From contig DDZZ01000009.1 of the NCBI GenBank assembly GCA_002346535.1, positions 13,968-77,967 of the forward strand: 64,000 nt of DNA, given 5' to 3'. Below, piece by piece: positions 8,861 through 17,915 of the stretch (positions are counted from its first letter, which is position 1; every line of letters begins with the position of its first letter). The DNA comes from Opitutales bacterium UBA2995 (GTDB lineage Bacteria; Verrucomicrobiota; Verrucomicrobiia; Opitutales; UBA2995). The position numbers and the translations under genes were made by a program. The notes under the pieces were generated by a model. That model was not told the DNA's origin and did no database searches. It worked only from the letters and a program-made list of their open reading frames with translations.

Positions 8861-9577
8861 ATGGAAATCGCCCTTCAATTGATTTACGCTGCGAGGAAGC
8901 TGCGAGATTCAGTCAATAAGCTTTCTTTTTCTTTACCCATCACTCACGTTTACAATCCTCTCGTTTATGCTTGGGAGGCTCACAAGCTTTATTTGGAGAA
9001 CTTTGGAAAATCCACCAAAAAGGTGATTTTTTTAGGCATGAATCCTGGGCCCTTTGGAATGGCTCAGACGGGCGTCCCATTTGGAGAAATTTCTGCGGTA
9101 CGTGACTGGATGAATATCGAGGTTCCGATTGCCAAGCCACCTGTCGAAAACCCTAAACGTCCGGTAGAAGGTTTTAACTGCCCACGTTCAGAAGTTTCTG
9201 GTCGCAGACTCTGGGGGCTGATGGAGAAGCGTTTCCAATCACCCAATCAGTTTTTTGAAGATCATCTTATCTTCAACTATTGCCCACTTGTATTCATGGA
9301 AGCGTCTGGCCGAAATGTTACTCCGGATAAAATACCTCTTCTCGAACGGAAACTTTTGAATGAGGCATGCGACGAACATCTCCGGCAAGTTGTCTCCTTA
9401 CTTGATCCGGGGTGGTGTATTGGAGTTGGTGGATTTGCCAGGAAATGCTTTGAACGTGTGATCCCTGATCATCCGAAATTAGGAACTCTATTGCATCCCT
9501 CGCCAGCTTCTCCTGCTGCTAACCTTGGCTGGGAGGGAAAGGCAGTCCGGCAATTGACTGAATTGGGCGTGTGGTAG
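8861..9577 (+). CDS. SMUG1-like single-strand-selective uracil-DNA glycosylase
   Basis: A cytoplasmic base-excision repair enzyme of about 238 residues that would remove uracil (and perhaps 5-hydroxymethyluracil) from DNA. 'FLGMNPGPFGMAQTGVPFG' (residues 57-75) is the hallmark SMUG1 motif I, and 'HPSPASPAANLGW' near the C-terminus is the DNA-intercalating motif II. A central 'LIFNYCPLVFME' strand also fits the fold. The start is ATG at 8861; an in-frame TTG lies nine bases earlier. SMUG1 is best known from animals but also occurs in scattered bacteria. It stands alone, and its 3' end abuts a dead gene on the other strand. Confidence 0.9.
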   Translation: MEIALQLIYAARKLRDSVNKLSFSLPITHVYNPLVYAWEAHKLYLENFGKSTKKVIFLGMNPGPFGMAQTGVPFGEISAVRDWMNIEVPIAKPPVENPKRPVEGFNCPRSEVSGRRLWGLMEKRFQSPNQFFEDHLIFNYCPLVFMEASGRNVTPDKIPLLERKLLNEACDEHLRQVVSLLDPGWCIGVGGFARKCFERVIPDHPKLGTLLHPSPASPAANLGWEGKAVRQLTELGVW

Positions 9578-9745
9578 CTACCGCGTTGAAGCCAGTTTGT
9601 GGTGCAGGATCCACACATTCCCAGGCCGCAGCCGAATTTGGTGCCCCGTATTTCGAGGTGATCCGTCAATACTCAGAGCAACGGTGTTTCCGATCCACAT
9701 TTACCTGTTACTGTTTGCCATTAATATTCAGTGACGGTTACAGGT
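9567..9745 (-). pseudogene. Relic of a [2Fe-2S] small subunit of a molybdenum hydroxylase
   Basis: On the minus strand the N-terminal ferredoxin domain of the xanthine dehydrogenase/isoquinoline oxidoreductase small subunit is readable in pieces: 'LNINGKQ', then a stop, 'VNVD', a one-base deletion, 'ETPLL', a stop exactly where Trp is expected (TGA for TGG), then 'TDHLEIRGTKFGCGLGMCGS', with the CxxxxCxxC cluster ligands intact. The frame shifts again after 'GSCT' and continues as 'FNAVAT'. At least four lesions show it is dead. The remaining stretch 9746-9979 shows nothing recognisable. Confidence 0.85.
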
Positions 9746-9979
9746 GAAGATTGTAATGAACGCTATGTCCACGGGACAAGTAGAATCGTGAGATGAATAC
9801 TCTTTACCCACTCAGATGCCTGTATTTGCGAGCTGGCGTGTTACTCGATCTCCGCTTGCGTTTCTTATTCCCATAGGTGAATGTAGCCATGGATAGCTAA
9901 CTTAAGCATTCGGGATATTGCTTGAGAATCGCCCGATGGAAGCGCCGATTTGGCCGAGCCAGAAGATCTGAAAACAATT

Positions 9980-10342
9980 TTATGCCAGCATATCCATTAC
10001 TTTTTTTGGGGGGCGGCCGATGACTGCATTTTTACCCGAAACATAGATTGGCCTCTCAAGCAGAATGGGATTCTCCGAAATGATGGTTAACCACTCGTCA
10101 CGACTCAAAGGATCATTCAGTGACAATCCCAGTTCCTGAAATCGCGGTTCCTTGTTTCGTATCAATTGTTGGGGTTCGATCCCCAGTGTCGTGCAGAGTA
10201 CATCCAGCGTGGCTACACTGGGAGCGGCTTTCAAGTATTCGATAACCTCAGCTTCTACCCCGTGGTCCTGAAGAATCTTCTTGGCTGCTCGGCATTTACT
10301 GCAGCGAGGATTGTAGTAGAGTTTGTCATTAGTCGATTTCAT
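9980..10342 (-). CDS. ArsC/YfgD-family thioredoxin-fold reductase
   Basis: A 120-residue protein of normal length for the ArsC (glutaredoxin-coupled arsenate reductase) family. 'YYNPRCSKCRAAKKIL' holds the catalytic Cys14 in the expected place, plus a second Cys at 17 where ArsC usually has Ser or Thr. 'RPIYVSGKNAVIGRPP' is the conserved substrate-binding end of the fold. It may reduce arsenate, or, like YfgD/Spx relatives, have another thiol role; no arsenic operon is nearby. It lies 31 bases downstream of the purine nucleoside phosphorylase gene in the same direction and may be co-transcribed with it. Confidence 0.85.
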   Translation of the reverse strand: MKSTNDKLYYNPRCSKCRAAKKILQDHGVEAEVIEYLKAAPSVATLDVLCTTLGIEPQQLIRNKEPRFQELGLSLNDPLSRDEWLTIISENPILLERPIYVSGKNAVIGRPPKKVMDMLA

Positions 10343-10373
10343 GAATTTCTTTTACCTGATCCATTCTGCTTCA

Positions 10374-11177
10374 TCAGAGGCTCTTTAGTAATTCTGTTAA
10401 TAGGCCTGTGATTTTGCCTTGTGCCGCTGCAGCGGTTTCGTTGACTTCTTCTGCAGTAAGAAGCTGCCCGCATAGTCTGGCGGCTTTGTTACTTATTAAG
10501 GAAATCCCGAGAACTCGGATACCGTAGCTTCGGGCCAAAATCACCTCCGGTACTGTGGACATGCCGACCGCGTCAATGCCCATGCTAGCGTAAGCACGAA
10601 TTTCTGCCGGAGTCTCAAATGAGGGACCCGGGTTGGCGACGTAGACACCTTTTCGGATTTTAATTCCTTTGCTTTCTGCTGCCACCTCAGCTTTACTAAT
10701 TAATTCCTGATCATAGGCTTGGGTCATGTCCGGATATCTCAGGCATCCTTCTTCCACGGGACCGATGAGCGGATTGTCTCCCATGAAATTGACATGATCG
10801 GTGATTAACATCAGATCTCCGGCATCAAAATTTGTATTTATGGCACCGGAAGCATTGGTAACGATCAGGATTTTGATCCCGAGCTCAGCCATGACTCGCA
10901 CTGTAGAGATTACTTCTTTCATACTGTACCCCTCGTATTTATGTAAACGTCCCTGCATGCAAATGACAGGGTTATCGCCCATTCGGCCCAGGACGAGGTT
11001 TCCTTTGTGGCTTGGCACTGTAGATTGCGGGAAACCAGGAATGTCCCTGTAAGGGACAGTCAGGGTCTCCTCGAAATTTGAATCGGGAAATTCGTTGAAT
11101 CCCGATCCGAGAATCAGGCCGATCGAAGGAGTTGCTCCTTGGACTTTTTCTCGAATGAAAGCTATCGAGTCTGTCAT
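10374..11177 (-). CDS. punA: Purine nucleoside phosphorylase (trimeric type)
   Basis: A cytoplasmic salvage enzyme that splits purine nucleosides with phosphate to give free base and (deoxy)ribose-1-phosphate. At 267 residues it is full length for the PNP/MTAP family. Diagnostic motifs include 'IGLILGSGFNEF' (phosphate loop), 'VPSHKGNLVLGRM', 'CMQGRLHKYEGY', 'VTNASGAINTNF', 'NPGPSFETPAEIRAY' and 'GMSTVPEVILAR', and 'ISNKAA' carries the purine-contacting Asn. It is probably the first gene of a two-gene unit with the ArsC-like gene. Confidence 0.95.
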   Translation of the reverse strand: MTDSIAFIREKVQGATPSIGLILGSGFNEFPDSNFEETLTVPYRDIPGFPQSTVPSHKGNLVLGRMGDNPVICMQGRLHKYEGYSMKEVISTVRVMAELGIKILIVTNASGAINTNFDAGDLMLITDHVNFMGDNPLIGPVEEGCLRYPDMTQAYDQELISKAEVAAESKGIKIRKGVYVANPGPSFETPAEIRAYASMGIDAVGMSTVPEVILARSYGIRVLGISLISNKAARLCGQLLTAEEVNETAAAAQGKITGLLTELLKSL

Positions 11178-11275
11178 GATGTCTTTGCTATAGCTTCTGA
11201 ATTAACAGGTCAAACGTTCAACAATAGGATCTTTTCATAAAGGCTCGAAGGAGGCCCGTAGTTCTAGCCATTCGA

Positions 11276-11295
11276 CCCAGGCCCTCCGGTCTGGG
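11276..11295. other. Stem-loop in the 400-base gap 11178-11577
   Basis: CCCAGGCC, loop CTCC, GGTCTGGG: an eight-pair stem with one G-T wobble and no T-tract on either side. It sits between the PNP promoter side and the end of the glutaryl-CoA dehydrogenase gene. I find no coding region in the rest of this gap; a 72-codon plus-strand frame (11403-11621) has no recognisable content. Confidence 0.35.
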
Positions 11296-11577
11296 CCCTT
11301 CAGTCAATTTACGGAATCGGTGATTTTCCATAGACTTCCGTAAAATATCAAGCACTCCCTCAAACAGGGGCTCCAAAAATAAAAAAACCTATCACCTTCA
11401 AAATGAGATTCAAACCCGTCATGAACTTCAAGCTAATCAAATCAACTATTACATCCGTCACCGGTTTCCGTGGTGTCTTGGGAAGTGTTGCCTTTGGCAA
11501 TGATCTTCTGAAACGATCCCTGGACCTCAGTATAGATCAGGCCAACCGCAGATTCATTTTACCCGATGTTCCTTGGA

Positions 11578-12789
11578 TTATTGGTCGTTTCCTCTTGGAA
11601 CAAAGGACTGAATTTCTGTGATCGCGCGACCGAGAACGAGTCCATGGATATCGTAGGTGCCTTCGTAAGTGTTCACGGTTTCCATATTCATCATGTGGTG
11701 GATGACACGGAAGTCGCCGGTTATGCCGTTTCCTCCCAGCATATCTCTTGCTACTCGTGCGATATTCAATGCAGCTCCTGCATTGTTGCGTTTGGCGAGG
11801 GAAACCATTTCGGGGGTGGCGCGATCCTTGTCCTTTAGGTCTCCGAGGCGCCAGGCAAGCAATTGCATCTGAGTAATGTCCGTCACCATATTGGCCAGCT
11901 TGGTTTGTATCAGCTGCATGGATGCAAGTGGATAACCGAATTGGGTTCTGCCAAGGACATAGTCTCGTGCCCTCTGGTAGCAGTTTTCGGCAACCCCGAC
12001 CACGCCCCATACAATGCCAAACCGCGCATTATTCAGGCAGGAAAAAGGTCCTTTGAGACCCCGAATATCGGGAAGCGCATTTTCATTTGGAATAAAACAA
12101 TCCTGCATAACGATTTCCCCGGTGGGCGATGCTCGCATCGACATTTTGTTTTTCACTTTGGGAGTTGAAAGGCCTTCAGTACCCCTCTCAATCAAGAAGC
12201 CGCGAATGACACCATCCTCATCCCCACCGTCGTAAGCTTTGGCCCATACCACACAGAGATCGGCGATGGGCGAGTTGGTGATCCACGTTTTCGAGCCATT
12301 CAGCTTCCAGCCACCGTCAATTTTTTTGGCAGATGTAATCATTGACCCCGGATCCGAGCCATGGTCCGGTTCCGTTAATCCATAGCAGCCGATTATTTCG
12401 CCAGTCGCCAGCCGTGGCAAGTATTTTTGTCTTTGTTCTTCAGTTCCAAAGACATGAATGGGATGCATAACCAGGGAAGATTGAACAGAGACAAAAGATC
12501 GGTAAGCAGAATCGACTCTATCCAACTCGCGATTTATAACTCCGTAAGCGGTATAGCTGGACCCTGCCCCCCCGTATTCTTCTGGAATAAAAACTCCCAG
12601 AAGCCCCAAGTCTCCCATTTCACGGGCAATTCCTATATCAAATTGCTCGTCTTGGTTTCCTTCCAGGGCTCTTGGTTCCAGCTGGGTTTGTGCGTATTCC
12701 CTGGCTGCATCCATGATCATTCGGTCTTCCTGACTGATCAGTTCTTCAAAGTGATAGATGTCGTTCGAGTTGAAGGTTTTGGTACCCAT
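11578..12789 (-). CDS. gcdH: Glutaryl-CoA dehydrogenase
   Basis: An FAD acyl-CoA dehydrogenase (403 residues) that oxidises and decarboxylates glutaryl-CoA to crotonyl-CoA in lysine, hydroxylysine and tryptophan degradation. The acyl-CoA dehydrogenase signatures are present: 'GCYGLTEPDHGSDPGSM', 'KTWITNSPIADL', and 'RTQFGYPLASMQLIQ' in the C-terminal helical domain. The catalytic base is Glu376 in 'VNTYEGTYDIHGL'; that local context, together with 'GRAITEIQSF', is typical of GcdH rather than short-chain enzymes. No electron-transfer flavoprotein or other lysine-pathway genes are adjacent. Confidence 0.93.
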   Translation of the reverse strand: MGTKTFNSNDIYHFEELISQEDRMIMDAAREYAQTQLEPRALEGNQDEQFDIGIAREMGDLGLLGVFIPEEYGGAGSSYTAYGVINRELDRVDSAYRSFVSVQSSLVMHPIHVFGTEEQRQKYLPRLATGEIIGCYGLTEPDHGSDPGSMITSAKKIDGGWKLNGSKTWITNSPIADLCVVWAKAYDGGDEDGVIRGFLIERGTEGLSTPKVKNKMSMRASPTGEIVMQDCFIPNENALPDIRGLKGPFSCLNNARFGIVWGVVGVAENCYQRARDYVLGRTQFGYPLASMQLIQTKLANMVTDITQMQLLAWRLGDLKDKDRATPEMVSLAKRNNAGAALNIARVARDMLGGNGITGDFRVIHHMMNMETVNTYEGTYDIHGLVLGRAITEIQSFVPRGNDQ

Positions 12790-12978
12790 ATTGCAGAGGA
12801 TTGAAATGGATTCTATTGGTTAGAGAAACACAAATTTGTGTGGTTAAAGTTTTAGGCGGAAGATGTAACTGGCCATGTCAAGGTTTTAAGCCGATAAGAT
12901 CAATTGATTTTCATTTTAGTAGATAGCCTCCCCTTTCTCAGCACTGAGATTTGTGAGGCCTTTATTTGATTTGTGCAA

Positions 12979-13110
12979 CTAATCCAGTTTATCGAAATAA
13001 TGGATCAAATTTCCTATGTGTTCAGGTATTTCTATTCCCAGGTGTTCGCATCCGAGTTCGATTGTTGCACGGTCCACATTTGCGCCGAATGACTTGTCCT
13101 TGATCTTCAT
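12979..13110 (-). pseudogene. C-terminal fragment resembling an HD-domain hydrolase
   Basis: A 43-codon open stretch on the minus strand reads 'MKIKDKSFGANVDR', then a helix 'ATIELGCEHLGIEIPEH' and a terminal 'IGNLIHYFDKLD'. This resembles the C-terminal helix pair of HD-superfamily phosphohydrolases, without the His-Asp catalytic domain. I take it as a relic. The call is from memory of the family and is uncertain. The rest of the gap 12790-13320 shows no gene. Confidence 0.45.
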
Positions 13111-13320
13111 TCGGATGGATTTTATTATCGGCTCTAACTTTTTTTCGTTTTAGACCGTTAGACCTATAGTGATTTGATTTTGGGAGTCGTCATTTCAGGT
13201 ATACCTTTATGCGAGAAATGAAGTGATAGTTATCAGGTAGTCCTTACATTACCTCGATTTGAATTCAATGTTTAATGGAGCATCGGTAATTGATTTTACA
13301 CATTAAAAACAAACTACCTT

Positions 13321-14781
13321 TCACATTGGCTTAAGCGGTACTAATTGCCGCACTTTTCCATCGCCTTTGGTGACCAGGAAGACTTCTCCTTTGTCATCAA
13401 TTCCCAGCCGTAAGTCAGCTCGCATACCTGGGTGGTAAGTATTCGGATAACCAACCAGATCCAACAGATCTTTTTCTTCTCCATCGAAACTCAACCTTAA
13501 TTCCCGGATTTCGGCAGGATTTCCTGGTAGCAGGTCTTTGGTATCGATGTAAAAGATGCGTCCGCGGACAATATCGGCAAACAGGTATTTGCCTTTCAGA
13601 GCTTCTATTTGGTTTCCGGTGTATGCAAATCCACTGCCGATTGCTCGTCCTTCATCATGGTCGTACTGCGCAACCGGGCCCACGAAATTGTCTGCTGGAT
13701 CGGCCGGAAAATTGTATACCGGACCTACACTTAGTTGATCGATATTTGATCCCGTGGCAAAAGTACCCTCACGAATTCGCCAACCATAATTTGCTCCCGC
13801 TTGGCCAATATTCACTTCCTCGACTTGATTTTGGCCGATGTCATTGATGAACATGCGTCCGTTTTCATCCCAGGAGAATTGTTGCGGGTGCCTCAGACCG
13901 TATGCCCAGATCTCTGGAGCCACGTTAGTATCAAAAACAAATGGATTATCCTCGGGGATTCCGTAGTTGCGGCTTCCAGTCCGTACCAAGGGATTTATTC
14001 TGAGAATGGCACCATGCGGGCTATCCATGGATTGACCGTAATCCATGGGGTCAAACCCTGCCCCACCGTCTCCCAAGCAAAAATAGAGGTTTCCATAATC
14101 ATCTGACCCTGGTTGGGCGGTCGGCTTGAATGCGAGCGTTCCTATGCTGTGGTTCGGGGCAAATTGACCGACCCGGAAAATTTCCCTGTAGGTGCCTTCA
14201 AAGGGAATTTTCGAGTGATCGCTTGCGCTCCATTCTAGCACCACACTTTCATGACTGGAATTGGCTTCCTTATGGTAATTCGCTTTACCGGATCCCGAAG
14301 TGACACTGATACCTGTGTAAAATTTTCCATATCCGAGCTCTCCTTTCTTCGAAAAATCCGGATGGAAAGCAAATCCACCTAACCCTGTTTCATTCGGCAT
14401 GGTCGATGTATCAGAGGACAACGGATAGGCATTAAGATCTAAATACATCCGGACAGATCCTGACTTTGGATAAAGCAGGTAGAGCTGACCGCGCAAATCG
14501 CAGACAGCCAATTTCCCACTGTCATCTCCAACTGGCTTGATATACTGAAGCCTGGCGTAGGCCGATGTCGTTGCCGGTTTTTTAACGGGATCTGTAGTTT
14601 TTGGAAGCTGAAATCGCTCAACCACTCCAACGACTATGTCCCCCTTTTTGATTTTCTCAGGAATTGGATCGGTCAGTGGAGGAGGCTTTTTGTTAATGCA
14701 TCCAAATAGGTAGGTGCTCAGAATGGCCGTTGCGGCAATGAGTGCGATTAATCGTAACTGGATCGTTCTAGATCGTTTCAT
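13321..14781 (-). CDS. PQQ-dependent sugar dehydrogenase, lipoprotein
   Basis: A 486-residue exported protein of the soluble glucose dehydrogenase / hedgehog-interacting-protein-like propeller family. A lipobox 'YLFGC' places the lipidated Cys at residue 28, so it should be anchored in the envelope. The propeller carries the family signatures 'NETGLGGFAFHPDF', 'NHSIGTLAFKP', 'DYGNLYFCLGDGGAGFDP', 'HGAILRINPL', 'EIWAYGLRHPQQFSWD' and 'GANYGWRIREG'. It would oxidise aldoses with PQQ. Unlike the gene at 2427-4097 it has no cytochrome domain. It is divergent from the MBL-fold gene at 14965. Confidence 0.92.
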   Translation of the reverse strand: MKRSRTIQLRLIALIAATAILSTYLFGCINKKPPPLTDPIPEKIKKGDIVVGVVERFQLPKTTDPVKKPATTSAYARLQYIKPVGDDSGKLAVCDLRGQLYLLYPKSGSVRMYLDLNAYPLSSDTSTMPNETGLGGFAFHPDFSKKGELGYGKFYTGISVTSGSGKANYHKEANSSHESVVLEWSASDHSKIPFEGTYREIFRVGQFAPNHSIGTLAFKPTAQPGSDDYGNLYFCLGDGGAGFDPMDYGQSMDSPHGAILRINPLVRTGSRNYGIPEDNPFVFDTNVAPEIWAYGLRHPQQFSWDENGRMFINDIGQNQVEEVNIGQAGANYGWRIREGTFATGSNIDQLSVGPVYNFPADPADNFVGPVAQYDHDEGRAIGSGFAYTGNQIEALKGKYLFADIVRGRIFYIDTKDLLPGNPAEIRELRLSFDGEEKDLLDLVGYPNTYHPGMRADLRLGIDDKGEVFLVTKGDGKVRQLVPLKPM

Positions 14782-14964
14782 TTTTTCAAATTCAACATGG
14801 TTACTAACAAGCTCTAGCCGAATTGGAAAGGGGTAATTGATGAAGTATTGCCAATGTGAGAGGTCCTCAAAATTGAATCGCAGGAGTGGGTTCTGGATTG
14901 GGAATTGCTGGACACTCGCTTTGCCCTTTTCACTTTCAATTTTTCATGCAATTTTGATCCATCC

Positions 14965-15903
14965 ATGAAACGTCTCACTGCATTCACTCTTCTTCTAACA
15001 AGCCCTCTGCTTTATGCCAATCATCATCCTCTCAACTACGATGGTATGGTTGAACTGTTTGGCATAGACTTTGAAGCCACAGAAATAAAGACCGACAAGG
15101 TCAGTCATGGCATGTACGTCTTTTCCGGGGTTGGTGGCAACTTGGCTGTATCGATCGGCGAGGACGGCGTACTTATTGTTGATGACCAGTTTCCGGAAAT
15201 GATTCCGAAAATCCAAGAGGCTGTCCGGAAATTGGGAGGTGATGGTGTGGACTATGTAATCAATACCCACTTCCATTTTGACCATGCTGATGGAAATAAA
15301 GCTTTAGGGCCTACCGGAACGAACATTATTTCCCATGAAAATGCCCGGACTGATATGGCCAGTGGCCGGATGGTAAACTTGGTAATTGCCAAATACGAAC
15401 AAGGAGCCTATCCGAAAAAAGCCCTGCCACAAATCACTTACTCGGACTCCATGCACGTACATTTTAACGAGCAGCGCATTGATCTATTTCATTTTGGTCC
15501 AGCCCATACCACCGGTGATACGATGGTGTATTTTCGAGGGAGCAATGTACTGCATACTGGCGATGTTTTTATTACTTCAGGGTATCCTTTTATCGATGTA
15601 GATAACGGGGGTGATATCGACGGTTTGATTGCATTTTGTGAAGGAATTCTCGAACAGTTGGCCCCTGATACTGTTGTCATTCCGGGCCATGGTAGCGTGA
15701 CAAATGTCCAAGCCATCAGGGATTGGGTTAATATGCTGTCCACGGTTCGTGGCCGTGTTGCTAAAATGATTGATGAGGGCAAATCCCTCGAGGAGATCAC
15801 CGCCGCGAATCCAACGAAAGGATTCGATGAAAGCTATGGCGATCCCTCAAAATCTTTAGGTTTTATAAATCGGGTTTATACAAGCCTTTCCAATAAGCGG
15901 TAA
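14965..15903 (+). CDS. Secreted metallo-beta-lactamase-fold hydrolase
   Basis: A 312-residue exported hydrolase. The start at 14965 is chosen because it gives a clear signal peptide ('MKRLTAFTLLLTSPLLYA'); an in-frame earlier start at 14905 would bury it. The metal-binding motif THFHFDHADGN gives His102, His104, Asp106 and His107; further ligands are expected in 'GPAHTTGDTM' and 'VVIPGHGSV', and 'VLHTGDVF' holds the bridging Asp. The family includes class B beta-lactamases and many general hydrolases. A periplasmic esterase or lactonase role is as likely as antibiotic resistance. Confidence 0.88.
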   Translation: MKRLTAFTLLLTSPLLYANHHPLNYDGMVELFGIDFEATEIKTDKVSHGMYVFSGVGGNLAVSIGEDGVLIVDDQFPEMIPKIQEAVRKLGGDGVDYVINTHFHFDHADGNKALGPTGTNIISHENARTDMASGRMVNLVIAKYEQGAYPKKALPQITYSDSMHVHFNEQRIDLFHFGPAHTTGDTMVYFRGSNVLHTGDVFITSGYPFIDVDNGGDIDGLIAFCEGILEQLAPDTVVIPGHGSVTNVQAIRDWVNMLSTVRGRVAKMIDEGKSLEEITAANPTKGFDESYGDPSKSLGFINRVYTSLSNKR

Positions 15904-16069
15904 CCTCCACGGCTAAAGCGTAGGATTTTTCCAAGACCATACTTGAGGCCTTGAACTGGCATGTTCCTAGATTGGTGGCTAGAGCACCAGTGCCTTGGGC
16001 CTTGACAAATTTTCTTCGGGTTAGGGGTATATTAGGGATGCTAACTGAATGACTTTGGCGGAAGATCAA
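15863..16069 (-). pseudogene. Relic N-terminus with a twin-arginine signal
   Basis: The minus strand encodes 'PLTRRKFVKAQGTGALATNL', a typical twin-arginine export signal, which runs on for about 40 codons without a recognisable domain and ends overlapping the tail of the MBL-fold gene. I take it as the leftover leader of a deleted exported oxidoreductase. It could also be a chance reading. Confidence 0.45.
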
Positions 16070-16149
16070 TTTTAGGTCTTTTCAACTGTAAACCTAATTG
16101 AGTGCTTTTCCTCTTTGACCCGAAATACTGGCCATAGAACAATTACCAG

Positions 16150-17871
16150 ATGCATACCGTAGATTATATTATCATTATATTCTACATTCTTGGAATCGTC
16201 GCCGCTGGCATGGTCTTCACTAGCAAGATGAAAAATTCCAAGGAGATGTTTGCGGCGGGTGGGAAAAGTCCTTGGTGGGTTTCTGGATTGTCAGCATTTA
16301 TGACGATATTTTCCGCGGGCACGTTCGTAATTTGGGGTGGTATCGCTTACAAGTATGGGGTTGTCGCTATTGCAATTAATCTTTGCTACGGAGTTTCGGC
16401 ATTGTTGGTAGGTTGGTTTCTGGCAGGAGTGTGGAGAAAGGCCGGCGTCGATTCCGCATCGGAATTTTTGCATCAGCGATTTGGTGGATCGATTGTTCAA
16501 TTCTACACTTGGTTTAAAGGATCACTCACATTATTCAGCACGGGAGGTGCGGTGTATGCCCTGTCCAAAATCATCTGTGCCTTGATCCCTCTTTCAGAAG
16601 GGAATCTTTTAGCGGATCCGGCTACCGGGCATTTATCGGTTCCTCTGACTTCGGTTTTCATTTGTTTAGTCGTCATTATCATTGCTTTTGCAGGAGGTCT
16701 ATGGGCTGTATTGATGACCGATGTATTGCAATTTGTGATACTCACTGTATCAGTTGTTTTTGTCGTTCCTCTGATACTCACGGAAGTTGGAGGGTGGGGT
16801 GCGTTTGCCGCAGCGGCGCCTGAAGGATTCTTTACTCCGGTTGCGGCTGAGTTTTCTTGGTGGTTCTTAATTGGTTGGATGACGGTTAATTTTATCAATT
16901 TTTCAGGTGATTGGGCATTTGTTCAGCGCTGGGTATGCGTCCCCACTGTCAAGGATGCCAAAAAGTCTGCCTTTCTTATCGCCGGTCTCTATCTAGCGAG
17001 TCCGATATTCTGGATGATCCCACCCCTGGTTTTTAGGGTCATAAATCCCAATGTGGATACTGAACAGGCATACATACTTGCATGTCAGCTAGTGCTACCC
17101 GCTGGAATGGTGGGATTAATGGTGGCAGCGATGGCATCTGCAACAGCCAGTATGGCTACCACCCGACTGAACGTATATGCTGGTGCATTTACCGAAGCAT
17201 ATCAGCGGCTGTTCAAGCAATCCGCTTCGGAGAAACACCTGGTGTTTGTAGGGCGAATCATAACGATTACTCTTGGGCTTACAATAGTGGCGGGTGCATT
17301 GCTGATTCCCCATTATGGCTACACAAAATTTATCATCGATATAAATACTTTGCTTTATGTGCCTTTGTTGTTGCCTACGATATGGGGGTTGTTCTCGAGA
17401 AAAATTAGTCTTACAACAGCTTGGGTAACGACCGCGGTGGGATTTGTAACCGCCTACATTGTAAAATTTGCTTTGAGAGGAGACGGATTCCTCACAGGTA
17501 TTGAATTTCTTCAGTCTTTGGTAATTTGGATAGCAGAAAATTCCCGTATAGCCGACATGTTAGCAGGCATATTATTTCCGTTTCTGATTCTTACGATTAT
17601 AGAGCTACTGGGAAAGCACGAGTATCCTGGCTGGGAGAGGACTCAAAAATTGAAACATAAGTTTCATGAGCAACCCGCCGCGGAGGTCGATACCTTGCCA
17701 GGGAAATTGGTAGCAATCTCTTTAGTCGTGGTGGCCTTGGTGATAGGCCTGCTTTCCATAATCAATCGAGGCGAAGCCCTTTTATTACTCACTATGTCGG
17801 TGGTACTCCTGTTTATAGCTGGAGTTTTCCGTCACTATTTACGCAAAGCGGATCAAGCGGTCGAAGGTTAA
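16150..17871 (+). CDS. Sodium:solute symporter (SSS family)
   Basis: A 573-residue inner-membrane protein with about 13-14 hydrophobic segments. 'GGKSPWWVSGLSAFMTIFSAGTFVIWGG' fits the first core helix region of SSS transporters (SLC5-like), and 'INFSGDWAFVQRWVCVPTVKDAKKSAF' and 'MASATASMATTRLNVYAGAF' fit later core helices. It would import a sugar, organic anion or similar product with Na+. It stands alone between the MBL-fold gene and a convergent sulfatase; the hairpin at 17891-17915 probably ends both transcripts. Confidence 0.9.
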   Translation: MHTVDYIIIIFYILGIVAAGMVFTSKMKNSKEMFAAGGKSPWWVSGLSAFMTIFSAGTFVIWGGIAYKYGVVAIAINLCYGVSALLVGWFLAGVWRKAGVDSASEFLHQRFGGSIVQFYTWFKGSLTLFSTGGAVYALSKIICALIPLSEGNLLADPATGHLSVPLTSVFICLVVIIIAFAGGLWAVLMTDVLQFVILTVSVVFVVPLILTEVGGWGAFAAAAPEGFFTPVAAEFSWWFLIGWMTVNFINFSGDWAFVQRWVCVPTVKDAKKSAFLIAGLYLASPIFWMIPPLVFRVINPNVDTEQAYILACQLVLPAGMVGLMVAAMASATASMATTRLNVYAGAFTEAYQRLFKQSASEKHLVFVGRIITITLGLTIVAGALLIPHYGYTKFIIDINTLLYVPLLLPTIWGLFSRKISLTTAWVTTAVGFVTAYIVKFALRGDGFLTGIEFLQSLVIWIAENSRIADMLAGILFPFLILTIIELLGKHEYPGWERTQKLKHKFHEQPAAEVDTLPGKLVAISLVVVALVIGLLSIINRGEALLLLTMSVVLLFIAGVFRHYLRKADQAVEG

Positions 17872-17890
17872 CAGCCGGCGCAATTCCTAG

Positions 17891-17915
17891 GTGAACTGCT
17901 ATCTTGCAGTTTCAC
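17891..17915. terminator. Hairpin between convergent symporter and sulfatase genes
   Basis: GTGAACTGC, loop TATCTT, GCAGTTTCAC: a nine-pair stem with one bulged T. It lies just after the symporter stop and overlaps the last codons of the minus-strand sulfatase, where a bidirectional terminator is expected. There is no long T-tract. Confidence 0.4.

Noticed and set aside
11403..11621. A 72-codon plus-strand frame between PNP and gcdH
   Set aside because: No ribosome-binding site or family likeness, and its end overlaps the real gcdH gene on the other strand.
15904..15950. A partial REP-like sequence (CGGCTAAAGC) after the MBL-fold gene
   Set aside because: Only one short arm is present and it lacks the second arm, so it was not counted as a repeat copy.
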